From Siphonodentalium dalli (lineage: Eukaryota > Mollusca > Scaphopoda > Gadilida > Siphonodentaliidae): DNA of 64,000 bases. The stretch spans positions 115,464,723 to 115,528,722 of the forward strand of contig CP136063.1 in assembly GCA_032622095.1 (NCBI GenBank), given 5' to 3'. The translations under genes and the position numbers were made by a program. Each line of letters starts with the position of its first letter. Position 1 is the stretch's first letter. Shown here one piece after another: positions 10,298 to 21,998 of the stretch. A model generated the notes under the pieces. The model made no database searches, was not told the DNA's origin, and was given only the letters and a program-made list of their open reading frames with translations.

Positions 10298-10559
10298 TCA
10301 CAGTCTATAATCCGTTTTGAAAACAGTTTCATCACAGCGAAGGTTGATCTGAAATGTCCCCATGTGGTTTGTTCCTTTGACAGATAAAGTGGAATGTATT
10401 CGTTCCAGTGCAGCAGGATTTAGTGTCACAGTTTGAGGAGTGTTTTCATGGACTTCTGCATATGTGAATGTACATGCTGTGTTCTGTTTATGAAATGCAG
10501 ATGATGCTTGTTCCAATGACTGAATGCACTCAATGGCTGATAGCTTCATGAAGAAAATA
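10298..10559 (-). CDS. Candidate 3'-terminal coding exon, unknown protein
   Basis: On the minus strand CTCTTTTTCAG immediately precedes an 87-codon open frame that ends in TGA at 10298. The pyrimidine tract and AG make a good acceptor. Read with one leading base, the peptide starts IFFMKLSAIECIQSLEQ and has no low-complexity bias. I do not recognise a family. No partner exon or nearby AATAAA was found. Its reading phase does not continue ZNF609 exon D at the first AG, because that frame stops after four codons. It could be a real exon of another gene, an old retrocopy or chance. Confidence 0.35.
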
Positions 10560-10822
10560 CTGAAAAAGAGAAAATATGAGTTATGAGTCATTTGTATGCA
10601 TCAATTGAAATTTTGATTCATTCAACATTGATAAAATGACGAAAAAGTATGAAGTAATCTTCTAGGTAATTTATTACCTACAAATCTACTGTAGTTTATT
10701 GTTATGATCTTAAGACTTCAATATATTACATGTAATATAATTTCTGTGGAACAAAAGTGTTTGTGACGTGATAAAATTCTCTCCTTTCAACTAGAAAAAG
10801 GGGACTTCTTTATCGGACTATC

Positions 10823-10973
10823 TCCTTTTATACTCGACAGAATAATTACAACAAATTAATGTACTTGAGCCACGGATTAGAGCACATGAGTGTATTTTTC
10901 ACTAATCTTTGGCTTAAATGCATTCAGTTGTTGCATATATTCTGTCAAGTATAAAAGGAGATGGTCCTATAAA
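10823..10973. repeat. 150-bp imperfect palindrome
   Basis: The left arm holds CTATCTCCTTTTATACTCGA and the right arm holds its complement, TCAAGTATAAAAGGAGATGG. The match continues inward through GAATAATTACAACA against TGTTGCATATATTC to a centre near 10898. Probably a decayed foldback element. Flanking duplications are not clear. Confidence 0.75.
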
Positions 10974-11274
10974 TGGCCAGATTTAGTGTACAGTACCCTT
11001 TTAAGCTGCTTTTGGTGAGTGTTTGATTGGTGCCCACACAGTCAGTACAGAGTAAACATTCAAAATAAACTTTTTCTCCTTTTTACTGTTAAAAAGTGTT
11101 GAAAACCAAAGATGATTTATACATGTATAATAAACTTATACATATTGAAAAATGTCAAGTTGCTATAAATAATTGTTTGTATCCCTCTAATACATCAAAA
11201 TTATATTAAATATTTACATAAAAAATTCACTATCAAACAAAGAGCATCTTCTATATAGTACAAATACAGTAATG

Positions 11275-11415
11275 CTCTAATTAATCGACCTCTTAACCAC
11301 AGCAGAATTATGGGTAACTTTTCAGGATTTAGTCGGAAATATGGCTTGTTGCCATTCATCGGAAAGCTCTCACCGAGAGCTTTCCGATGAATGGCAACAA
11401 GCCATATTTCCTGTA
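11275..11415. mobile_element. PAL-TA MITE with deleted right arm
   Basis: TA-CAGTAATGCTCTAATTAA, whole left arm, dyad CTCACCGAGAG, 35 bp of right arm to CCATATTTC, then directly CTG-TA. The terminal bases survive while the arm between is deleted. Confidence 0.85.
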
Positions 11416-11541
11416 GTTTAAAACATGTTATTTTATTCACTAGAATTTATTATATAAAAAGTACAATAGGTTTCACAAAAACTAGCATGGAGCCGTGAAT
11501 ACATTTTTGATATATAACAAAAATAGGAGTTTCCACAGTGA

Positions 11542-11881
11542 ATGCTGTGTGCGGCTTCAAGCACTGTATTGTATAGACATCAAATTACTGATATGACCTC
11601 AGAGTTGAACAATGTTTATTCCATTGATCCTCCGACAATGGACGAAAGGGAGGGTTCACAAACAATGTCAGTGTCAAGCCAAGAAATATCTTTTGGATGT
11701 GGTAAGGGCATGCAGTGTAAATCCAGGACAGATTTCACCCAACGATGTAACACAATATATCTACTCAAAGCACACCACATTGGGCCTGCCATGGCTGGTA
11801 AATAAATATGTTCGGGAGGTTATTTCTGGGGCAATGTTAGACGCCACAAAAACCCTTGAAAAAAATCTCCCCAAACACTAA
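11542..11881 (+). other. Overlapping open frames, possible old coding remnant
   Basis: Two frames stay open for ~90 codons: 11542-11805, and 11612-11881 with AKKYLLDVVRACSVNPG and LPWLVNKYVREVISGAML. The second has a protein-like mix of residues. There is no splice-flanked context and no family is recognised. Could be a transposon or retrogene relic, or chance. Confidence 0.2.
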
Positions 11882-13307
11882 CATACTCACAAAGATGTGA
11901 TTTAAACATTCACACATGAAGGAATGAAATGAATGCCCACATTATCTGCATAGCCCCAGGCAAACAGAGCTCAGGTTTCATGCACATGGAGGCTAGCATT
12001 TCATAGACTGGGTATGCCTCATCTGGTATAACAGGACTTCAACAACACCATGTGGGATTTCTGAAGGCTTATATACTTCAATGTCAAAATCTTTATGTCT
12101 CTCACAGAGCATAAAATTTAATTACCCTGCTTTATGAGCCCACTCCAAAAACATAACCAGATCATTAAACACAGCGGGGAGTGCATGTTAAACTCAAAGC
12201 ATTATCAGTGTAGCCAATAGCATTAGGGTTTCTTTTTATTAGTCACAGACTAGGATTTATGATGAAATGTTATACAATTTTATAGTGAAATATGGTGTTG
12301 TGTGATGATCTTTTTTTCTCAACAGTTAATTTTTATAGGTTGTGTTTTCTGTGGGCCTTGAATGAACTATGAAGGGGGGTTTTATTTTACTCTATTTATT
12401 GATAATAAAGCTTACTGCTAAATGGGTTTATAGAAGGGAGACTTGCAGGGAGGTGTAAAGGTTTTAATAACCACAATTAAGAACTACCAGTATGAATTTC
12501 ATTTATTTATTGGACATTTTATCCATTGAGAATTGGAAGTCTTCCCTGGAGTTTCACGGCTCACATCTCTTATTACTAAGACTAAATTGATAACCTGACC
12601 CGATCTCAATTTAGTCACTAATATTGAGTTGAGTCAAGTTGAGTTCACCTTTAATGTTATTCCTAGAGTGATTTGTACTATCAATAATTACCATACTAAG
12701 ATTGTCATTCCATCTCAAATGCTGTATTCATACATTGATTATCTTATTCATGCTTTTAAAAAACTTTCAAAGTAATTCATAGATCTCAGATGACCTTGAG
12801 GGGGCAGGGGTTAGGGGGCAGGGGGTAGTCCAAAGTCCTCATACTGGATCACATTGCAGTATTTCGTAGATTTCATACAAGGCAGCATAATGTTTTAAAT
12901 TGTGAAAACTTACATGCAGTGATGATCTGTATTGTACTCAAACAACTTTTCTGTCGACTGGAGTATTTTCTGTAATTAATAAAATGAAGATAATAAATAC
13001 ATGTACAACAATTTGTGGGTTTATATCATTTATGAACATTGAGTAAGCACCGATCATCTGTGTGAAATAAGTTGTAGAAATCTGTTGATCTTTTTTCAAG
13101 TCAATTGGGGATCTTTATTAATTGATATACTAACGGTGTTGTTGTAAATTGGTTTGGAGGTTTTCGAATTACGATTATCTGGCTCAATTCATGTTGTGAC
13201 ATTTTCAATACCCTAGCTAGTTTGAATGTAGACACTATTAAAAGAATTTGAATATCAAGTATTTTGCTTTATAAAGACAACCTTATCTTTGAACAGAATA
13301 GTCTAGG
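11882..13307. other. No gene seen
   Basis: AT-rich. A G-rich patch at 12798-12826 (GGGGGCAGGGG, GGGGGCAGGGGG) could fold as a quadruplex. Otherwise nothing recognised. Confidence 0.4.
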
Positions 13308-13476
13308 GTAATGTCCTAAATAATTGACACCTAAACCACAGTAGAATTATGGGAAATTTGTTTTTCGGTGAGAGCTTTCCGATTAATGGCAACAAGCCAT
13401 ATTTCCGACTAAATCCTGAAAAATTTCACATAATTCTGCCGTGTGGTTAAAGGGTCATATACTTCGGGCATTACTG
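13308..13476. mobile_element. PAL-TA MITE, internally deleted
   Basis: GTAATGTCCTAAATAATTG, a left arm shortened after GGGAAATTTG, then the full right arm (GAGAGCTTTCCGATTAATGG) to CGGGCATTACTG. The right subterminal GGGTCATATACTT marks the AGTATATGACC subfamily. Confidence 0.8.
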
Positions 13477-13589
13477 TCCTTCTTTCCAATTGTATAGCAT
13501 CCCTGAAAAATGTAGTATTCATGCTACACTCCATCATCATTTGTTCAGACCCAATAAGCCCTACATACAATCTAGAAGAATCTTGACTG

Positions 13590-14050
13590 ATAAAATAAGA
13601 CTGGTACTTGGCACCTAAAACCAGAGAAGATAAGCTAGTGGTTGTAGCTAATCAACTTGGTCTGGCGAATTTCCCCAGAGTGTACCAATTTACCAGGGAC
13701 CCGTGGATCTACCACAGAACAGAAATCTGCTTGCGTTGTCACATTCGTTATGTATTCTCCTCCGGAGAATCGATTCCAGCAGAATACGATTTAAGCCTAT
13801 TGATCTGCGTGCTTCGGAGCCTCATCGGAAGAGTGCTGTAATAGCTCTGTCTGACCGCAGGGTGCTTGTGATTCAATGTGAGCTCTGTCTCTGGTGGCTT
13901 CATCTCCATAAACTGAGTGCCACTATTATTATGGGTTACACAGTACACCAGTATCCCTCTTCTGTGCTCTATCTGAGTTCAGGCTTCACATTTCCAACAG
14001 GGTGGAGGAGTTCTGCACACCTAGTGAATATCTGCATTTTTTTTAGACAA
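13590..14050. other. Complex, less AT-rich island (candidate conserved non-coding DNA)
   Basis: Non-repetitive with CpGs kept (GGAGAATCGATTCC, CGTGCTTCGGAGCC). Frames on both strands are open for 60-116 codons only because stop codons are rare, and none shows a domain. Enhancer-like conserved sequence is my inference. Confidence 0.3.
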
Positions 14051-14772
14051 TGAGATGAAAAATCTAAAGGCAGGGATTTTTCTACCCGTTTTGAAAAAGG
14101 GTCCCAGGCCCTTTCCATTGGGGAAATTAGTGTCATGTAGGCTAATAATTGGGAATATGTAGAGACATTTAGAAACAATATTTTCATTGTGAAACTCAAG
14201 TTTGTTAATCAAACAATTTAATATGTTTCTTAAGATTGTTTCTTCCTTCCTATTTTATGCAAATGGAGCTTTTTTTTGTTTAGAAAAAAAAGAGACTTTC
14301 TGTCCAATCGCCCACCATCTCTCATGCTATACTTCTTGGTTCAGGTCTTGCGGTACATCCCCCATCCTCTACACATTTTCTCAATGCTTTGACCTTTTCC
14401 AATGTTTACCGTCATGTTTTGATTAATTTTGGTATCTTATATTTTTATCAGTAATGTTTACAGTATAATGGTATTGATATGGGAAATCTCATTATTGGAG
14501 AGTTATTACTAATGAAAATAAGAACAAAGTCAAGCTATTTTTTTCATGTACTTGTTGAATAGTTGTTTGAGAGACTTTTATGATTATCTTGCTTGAACCC
14601 ACTTTGAAGGCCTTGGCCCTTGAGCCCCTTTCAGTATATATTTTAGGCTTAAATATTATAAAAAGATTGGAACAAGCCATAAGCATATAAGCTACATAAA
14701 TTAATTGGAACTAATGGCTCAACCTGACTCAACTGTTCAAAATAACATGACTCACAGTATTGAAGAACATTG

Positions 14773-14810
14773 TACAGTAATAGGAGTCGATTATTTAAAG
14801 CATTACTGTA
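14773..14810. mobile_element. PAL-TA remnant (both tips, interior lost)
   Basis: TA-CAGTAATAGGAGTCGATT directly joined to ATTTAAAGCATTACTG-TA. Only ~38 bp remain of ~215. Confidence 0.85.
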
Positions 14811-15714
14811 GGTTATTATGGTTATATATAATACATAGAAACATACTTCAGTGAATAGGCAACATCCTATACTCGGTCATTCCAAAGTGACATTGAGTGT
14901 CAATGCAAAGTACTAATGTAAGCATGACAGGGTTCTGACTATAAAAGTTGATCACCTATCCAGTTACAGAACATGCAAATTTCTTGATATAATGAATTGG
15001 CATGAGAAATAGGAAGTACTTATTTTCTACATCACATTTCCTGTCTATTTACCATGATTGAAGTGATAAGCTGATCTGACACTCATATGGCTTTGTTGGC
15101 CCAGCCAAAACTCAATAATGGAAATGTCATACTTCAAACTATGATATAAATGTCCTGACTCACACTATGACAATTGACATGTCATGGTAATAATAGGTTG
15201 AAATTGTTCTAAAATTGGACTTTTAAATATTTAGTACATCAATAAGTTCATGCACCAATGAAATTTCCCCAGATGGGTGGTGCAAAGGGAATTTGCAAGA
15301 AATCACAAGAAGCAGAGGTGAAATTTGAAAATCGGAAATAGCAGTGGTGAAATTAGAAAATTGGAGGTAAATGCATGTATCTAGCACCCATGTTCTTTTG
15401 AAGAAAGAAGGAAAGGTGATAGCTTGTTATGATGTGTTAAGAGAGTATGCAGTGGTGACATGATAAATCTTGTCAGTATGCTAATCCTGATATTCGCACA
15501 AATAATTTGTAGCCGCTGGGATTACATTGTTGCTTCACCATAGGAGGACAAGATCGACAACAGTGTCATATTTCCTAAGATGGGTGTAATTAAAAGTTTA
15601 ATGTGGCTTGAATATAATTTACTGCATAACACACAGTAACACATGGAATATTATTATTATTAGCTTTGACAAGCACATACCTAACAACTCTACAGGCACT
15701 GGCATACAGTAATG
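14811..15714. other. No gene seen
   Basis: AT-rich. Repeated phrases GGTGAAATT(T/A)GAAAAT near 15318-15365 form a small local repeat. No coding signal. Confidence 0.4.
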
Positions 15715-16018
15715 CTCTAATTAATCAACCTCTTAACCACAGCAGAATTATGGGTAACTTTTCAGGATTTAGTCGGAAATATGGCTTGTTGCCATTCATC
15801 GGAAAGCTCTCACCGAGAGTAATGCTCTAATTAATTGACCTCTTAACCACAGTAGAATTATGGGTAACTTTTCAGAATTTAGTCGGAAATATGGATTGTT
15901 GCCATTCATCGGAAAGCTCTCACTTTCTGATGAATGGCAACAAGCCATATTTCCGACTAAATCCTGAAAAGTTACCCATAATTCTGCTGTGGATAAGAGG
16001 TCGATTAATTAGAGCATT
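15715..16018. mobile_element. PAL-TA composite: extra left arm in front of a full element
   Basis: A first left arm runs 15715-15819 to CTCTCACCGAG. It is followed immediately by a second, complete element from AGTAATGCTCTAATTAATTG to TTAGAGCATTA at 16018, with dyad CTCACTTTCTGATG. The right terminus is mutated. Order left-left-right. Confidence 0.85.
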
Positions 16019-17600
16019 AATTATGATATTGTTCGCGCGTTTTCTAGTATTAGCGCGAAAAAATTGTATTCACAGTCCGTGACATAATGAGTATGGGGGT
16101 AGTTAATTAAGGCCGTAGCCAATGAGAGCAGTGAGTCTGCGGTAGGAGATTAATTAACGAGGAGTGTCAAGTCACTCTAGCCTATTCTTTCGTCGGGTAA
16201 ACTTACTAAATTTTCAATATGCATATATATTTAATGTCAAGAAGACAGATTGATACATACAATTATTGTACAAGACAAATGCATGGGTAATAAAATTTTT
16301 AGTTTTTTGTCAGTATAGATACACCGAAATAACGTGTTTCATATATCATGGAAGTTAAGATGCATGCATGTTTTGTTGTTGTAATGCTATATTATCCAAT
16401 GAGAGTGAATTTCCGACATTGAAACTGAGCAGAATGGTTAATCGGAAAACAGGTTTCCATCCTTTTTTCCCTAAGAAAAAGGGTTTTGGTGGTTTTTCCT
16501 GTACGACTGCGCAGTATGGATAGCATTATATTTATGTATCAGAAATGTTCATATATGTCATTGTAAAACATCAATACTGTTCCAAAATAAACGCCGACGC
16601 TAGATAGACCCGGCTCAGTTGCAATGATAGTTGTGTTATCATTATGGTAGAATTGGGAATACCTGTACTTAGTCCACTGTGGACTTAAAAAGAAAGGTGT
16701 TTGGCAACGAAGTGACAAACTTGATAATAGAGTATAACAAAAAAGGAACAAAATCCTCAACTTAACACCATTCTGCTCTGATGCTGGCCGATGATGTAAT
16801 ATTAATTAACATAATTACATTGCCATTTTATATACCCCATATAAGTATATGTTCTTACTTCATCTTGTTCCATATAATCTTTCCATTTTCTTGTCTTGTT
16901 TATTCTATGTTAATGTACATTTGACCGTACATTGTGTAACATACAAATAAACATGATTGATGATTGGTTATTATTAGCTTTGTATTTTGGCATCTAATTA
17001 TTGATAGGACAGTGCCCATACTTGCCACACAATATTCCACAATAATAATACCAGACTTGGCAGTCTCCAATCATCTCATAAATAACTACAAACAAGTTCA
17101 AGGGAATGAAAGGTGAAAGGAAATAGCTACAGTAAATTGGCCCTCATAAGTTATAAAGTATGTTCAGTATTCATCAAGTGATCATTTACCCCCAGGCTTC
17201 CTACAACATACATATGAGAGAGTGTGATAGCTTTCATATGTATAATACCCACAGTGTAAACACTAGCTGTTATGCTGGCCAGATAGAATGTCTGTGAAGT
17301 TATACAGCCCTGTTATCTGCACAGTTGGCAAACTGTGCTCACAAGCTAAACAAACACTGATAATACAATCTATGTGAACCTGGTACTGGGTGTTATCAGC
17401 AGAGAAGGCAAGGCCAGGTGAAGTACCCTATGAGTGACTGTGTAATATATGGGCAAAGTAGAATACATGTTTGCATTATGACCAACCTGACTTGTTCAAT
17501 GGCTTGCTCACTGATTTTCATCTGTCACAACACCCATTTTTATGTCTACTAAAATAACCACAACATATGCATGGGACTGATATGCCAGATATGTGACTAA
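16019..17600. other. No gene seen
   Basis: The first 200 bp (to ~16200) are CpG-bearing and complex (GTTCGCGCGTTTTCTAG). The rest is AT-rich, with a poly-T/A patch at 16460-16490. No splice-flanked frame accepted. Confidence 0.4.
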
Positions 17601-18220
17601 GGGCCAATTTATATGAGATTGGGCTAGACTGGCTAACCCATCCAGCAAGCCTGGTTAACCAAGCTGAGAGCATGAGGTGTTTAACTGTTTATATGACAAA
17701 AAGCTACCCTAGACCCAACTGCCTGGACAAAGTTCAAATTATGGATTGTCGTAATGCCTTCATTCTGATAGCAATACAGTAATGCCATAATTAATCGACT
17801 TCTTAACCACAGCAGAATTATGGGTAACTTTTCAGGATTTAGTCGGAAATATGGCTTGTTGCCATTCATCGGAAAGCTCTCGGGGAGAGCTTTCCGATGA
17901 ATGGCAACAAGCCATATTTCCATAAAATTAATCCATAAAATAGCGAACAATTTCCCAAAGAGATGTCTATCTCATTTTCATTGAATTTTATGGGTTGTTG
18001 TGTGCATTTTGAAACATTACTCTGTCCAATTAGCTATGCTGATGGCTTTCAGTATGACTCCCAAGTGTTTATATGAGAAAAAGCTGGCTCCGTTAAGTGG
18101 CAGGCCTGGTTTCTCTAACTGAGCTGGCTTAGTTGACAGTTATCATGTGTCAGTATAAGAGACCAGGCTAGGCCGACTTACTTAGCCAGGCCAGCTGGCC
18201 CATATAAACACCCCCTTAAT
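17601..18220. mobile_element. Decayed foldback element, split by a PAL-TA insertion
   Basis: The outer parts are inverted: AGGGCCAATTTATATGAG on the left and GGCCCATATAAACACCCCCT on the right. Internal GGCTAGACTGGCTAAC and AGCCAGGCCAGCTGGCC patches and two TTTATATGA-AAAAGCT copies (17691, 18069) support one family. The arms are degenerate, so the boundaries are approximate. Confidence 0.55.
17775..17921. mobile_element. PAL-TA MITE, right third missing
   Basis: TA-CAGTAATGCCATAATTAA, left arm, dyad CTCTCGGGGAGAG, right arm only to CCATATTTCC. Inserted in the older foldback at 17601-18220. Confidence 0.85.
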
Positions 18221-18797
18221 GTTTTACTCCAGTAGAACAGTTGTAAATATTATCAATAACAACATGTCTGCATGTATTCTATGTTGTACATGTGTAGTGT
18301 TCTTCATGTGAAGATAGCTCTTCTAAGGGTTAAACTTTGAAGACGTGAACTTGACCAGTATTTCTAGGGGTTTATATAGTTGCCCATTCAGCTACAGCTT
18401 ACAAAGGATGATAACTCTAATCAATATGGCTAAGATAAAACTTTATATTCATGTTCCCAAATGGTCATCCTTGCTCCTGCAATCTAGATTTGAAACTGAT
18501 CTATATATATTCAAGCTCAATTACATTATTGGTTGAAAATATGAAAAATGGACAAAAAGCATGACTTTTATTAAGTCAACGTAGAGGTAACATGTTTAGT
18601 CCTTAAATATTCAGTCAATGAAGGTAACATATCGTGTCACAGATTATTTAATGTAGGAAACATAATCTGCCTCTAAATATTCAGTCAACGCATATGTAAG
18701 ATATCAGATCCCAATATCTATGTCAAAAAGAAGAGGAAAGAAATTTAACAAATATCAATCAGACTTCACAAGAACCCAGGCAACCCAGGATATCACC
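18221..18797. other. No gene seen
   Basis: AT-rich. TAAATATTCAGTCAA and nearby bases recur at 18605 and 18675 with GTAACAT/GTAAGATATC, a small tandem-like pair. No coding signal. Confidence 0.4.
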
Positions 18798-19187
18798 TTA
18801 ACCCTTTACCCAACAGAAGAGCCCTGTGCCAATGCATTCTCTTATATATGCGAGTCGACCATAGGTCGCCTCGCATATATAAGAGAATGCATTGGCTTAA
18901 CACATTAAAAATTATAAAATTGTTAAAGGATGTAAGAAAAAATGGTAAAAAGTGTTTAAAAAAAGATTTTTTTAGGCCAATGCATTCTCTTATATATGCG
19001 AGGCGACCTATGGTCAACTCGCATATATAAGAGAATGCATTGGCACAGGGCATAACTGTAACTATCACAATGTGGTCAAGGAGCCGGTTCCAATGATATC
19101 CATATTTGTATGGTTCTATTGAGACAGACCGAAGATAATTTAGGCTGTTGCAGCTTTATTTGGCCGGTTTGTTGGGTAAAGGGTTAA
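18798..19187. mobile_element. DH-TTAA-a dual-hairpin MITE, complete
   Basis: TTAA 18798-18801 and 19184-19187, ends CCCTTTACCCAACA and TGTTGGGTAAAGGG. Palindromes at 18828-18896 and 18976-19044, linker as in 7258-7657. Same orientation as the copy at 8150. One CTCGAC-type centre has changed to GGTCAACTC. Confidence 0.92.
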
Positions 19188-19229
19188 TGTATGAATAGCT
19201 GAGCCATGCAGTCAATCATCCCCAGGCAA

Positions 19230-19560
19230 TGAGTTTGCCATTAGTGTCCATACTGTCTGAGACAGTGATTTCTAATTAACGAGAATTACACCAAGCAGGA
19301 TAAAAATTATTCCTTGGCAGTTCTCAATGACAGGATCCTATGAGGTGTCATCATCGCCACGATAACAGGTTGACGCATTAGAAACGTGTCCGCTATTGGG
19401 TATTGAATCTTTAATAGCACGCTATTGCTATCGATTGGGCCACGTAATCAATGAGCTGCTGGTCCAGGAAATAGGATCGTCGAGTTGACGAAATTAACAT
19501 CAATATTCCACACAGAGAATAACAAATAGCGATAACTTAATTTACTTTTTTCCGTAGATT
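19230..19560. other. Complex island (candidate conserved non-coding DNA)
   Basis: CpG-bearing, non-repetitive stretch with homeodomain-like TAATTA cores and words such as GCTATCGATTGGGCCACG. No open frame of note. Regulatory function is inferred only from composition next to a developmental gene. Confidence 0.3.
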
Positions 19561-20970
19561 ACTGTTGTCGAGTTCGCTTAGGGAAAATATCAATATCTAT
19601 TGGAGAATCCTTATTCAGGAGCGAAACACCAACAATCATACATTCGTTGAAGCATTGTTTGGCAAGGACAGCAAAGAATATAAAAGACAAGGTCCAATTA
19701 CTCAAGAAATCCTACATTTCATATTCCTGACTAAAACTCATTAGTTTTATTTAAAAGCAATTTTGAGAAAGAGTGGCCCAGATGCCATTTTTAGACGCAA
19801 GTTTGTCTTGTGAGCTTTTAAACAGATAGAGATAATTAAGCTCAATCAGTCCAATGATAGGGTTAAATAGTCTTGTTCAGTTGGACTTTAATATAACTTC
19901 AAGCTTCAAGGTTTCTGGATTGGTGACGGCTTTTGGGGCAATTCACCTTGCATAGCAGTAGAGCAAAGTTCTTTTCCTTTGTCTTCACCAGTTTAATTTA
20001 TCCAACACATGCCTCCTTATTAAAAGCACACAGTATCTCCATCCTTGGTGGCAGTTAGTTGGCTTGTTTGTATATTAACAGTTCACTGAAATGTCTGATG
20101 TTGATACTAGCTGGGACTAATATAAATATGTTATATTGGTAGCTGAAAATACGGGTTTAGTTTCTTATATTATTCTTGATAAATTCGAGATTGTTTCTTT
20201 TTGAGCTAGTTCAGTTATTTTAGTCAGCGGTCATGTAAAAATTGCAACTGTTTTTGTACGGGGTGGGGGGCATCATTTTGATACATATAATGCTCGTAGA
20301 AAGGTAGTTCAGGTATCTGCCATGTGGCTTAAGTGTGAAGGCAGGGGGCACGGTTTCCGCTAGGGGTTAAGTACCCCTAGAGCCGCTGGGGAAATCTCAG
20401 TCAATCAACAAACTGCGAATATCTATAGTATTTAGTAAATTAGTTGATAATTTAATCTGAATGTCTTTGGAAATATAAGTATAAGTTAATTAGTGCTAAT
20501 TAATTAACCAATTAATTGATTTATAAAACATTGTCAATTTAACCAATCTTATGTGATCTCACATCATGATTTCTAAATCTATTTTTCCTTTTATTAGTTG
20601 TTAGTAAGAAACCTGGATTATAACATAATTAATCCAGCTTGCAAGTGTCATATAACTGGTTATAAAATAAACCTAGAATAAATTTTTTTTATTGATGGTG
20701 GCAAAAGGAAGACCACCTGGATAGCTCATGTTGCCTCCACATGACATCTCACTTCTTTTTCTTATTATCTCTTTTATATTTTATATACTAAGTTATGTCA
20801 TAAAATAAAGTATTCTGATTCTGAATATGTTGGAAGGGAAATTTGGGTTAGGGGAAACTTTCCAAAAGGAAACCCTATACTAGTGAAGGGTACCGAAAAA
20901 GAGAAGTTTATGTTCCAACAAAGTGCGCAATGGCAGCTAGAGAAATTAATTGGTGGTTTGTTTGTCAAAA
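19561..20970. other. No gene seen; possible retroelement tail near 20690-20830
   Basis: Mostly AT-rich. The stretch 20690-20830 (GATGGTGGCAAAAGG, CCACATGACATC, ending TAAAATAAAGTATTCTGATT) looks like a 3' end with a polyadenylation-type AATAAA, possibly of a LINE or SINE. Confidence 0.3.
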
Positions 20971-21194
20971 TACAGTAATGCCCTAAATAATTGATTCCTT
21001 AACCACATAATTATGGGTAATTTTTCAGAATTTAGTCAGAAATATGACTTGTTGCTATTCATCGGAAAGCTCTCACTGAGACCCAGTGAGAGCTTTCCAA
21101 TGAATGGCAACAAGCCATATTTCCGACTAAATCCTGAAAAATTACCAATAATTCTGCTGTGGTTAAGGAGTCAATTATTTAGAGCATTACTGTA
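20971..21194. mobile_element. PAL-TA MITE, complete with enlarged loop
   Basis: TA-CAGTAATGCCCTAAATAA to GAGCATTACTG-TA. The dyad is CTCACTGAGACCCAGTGAG, itself a small hairpin. The left arm has lost CAGAA within AACCACATAATTATGG. Confidence 0.9.
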
Positions 21195-21806
21195 TATCTT
21201 GACCAACATCACATGCTGGGGAAGATGATAGAGCCTCGGCTGGAGAGAGCAATCCATAAATAAAACACAGACATTGAATGGAACTATTGCCAAAGTGGAT
21301 TAATGGTCTAGTTCCTACTGCTGAAAACAAAGGTCCAGACGGGATATAATCCACCAATTTGAGGGTCACTAACTCTTCTGTGCGAGGAGATAAATTCTGT
21401 CATGTTGCAGAGAAATAAAGCTGATTGGCCTGGCAGACATCCAGCAGGATTAGAGGGAATTACCCAGGCACAATTAACCTGGCAAGTCGGCCAGCAACCA
21501 ACACAGAGGGGAATTATTTATAGGGAACGCTGGGAATTGATCACATGGTCACGAATCGCTACATCTGTTATTCCGCAAGATGATTCCCCGATATTGATCT
21601 TGTGTCTCTTGAGTAGAAATCAGATAGACAAGGATTTATAGAGATCTTATTCTGGGCAAATCTTGCCAGTCTCGACAGACATCTCATGAATATATGCACC
21701 AAGCAATAATACTAAGATGGAAGTAATCTTCCTATTATAAGCAGAACACCTATATTGAAGGCACATATACCAGACACACATTTATTATATTCTAAATTTA
21801 TGGCCT
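21195..21806. other. Complex island, no gene accepted
   Basis: 21360-21660 is less AT-rich with an open frame (21402-21641) lacking splice sites or a domain. Candidate conserved non-coding DNA, low confidence. Confidence 0.3.
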
Positions 21807-21998
21807 ATTCTCAAGGGCCTAATAATAGTGTCAGTACGATTATTAATTTTTGAGAAAATTCCCCAATGATCACTATTATTTGGCATTGAGAAATAGCCCA
21901 AAATTGCCATCACTATTGTTAATTTCAGCGTTTTCAGGTTAAATCCCCACCCATCACTATTAGTAGGCCATCACAATTATTAGGCACCTGAGAGTACT
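21807..21998. mobile_element. Short MITE with CTCA(A/G)G-GCCTAATAAT ends
   Basis: Left CTCAAGGGCCTAATAATAGT and right AATTATTAGGCACCTGAG are inverted. CACTATT recurs three times inside (21880-21960) next to GGCATT/GCCATC, making stem-like pairs. No TSD is clear. Confidence 0.6.

Noticed and set aside
16345-16400. Possible terminal ZNF609 exon on the minus strand (short frame with a glutamine triplet, IALQQQNM, then stop)
   Set aside because: No acceptor gives the required phase and the surrounding residues do not match the family tail; chance similarity.
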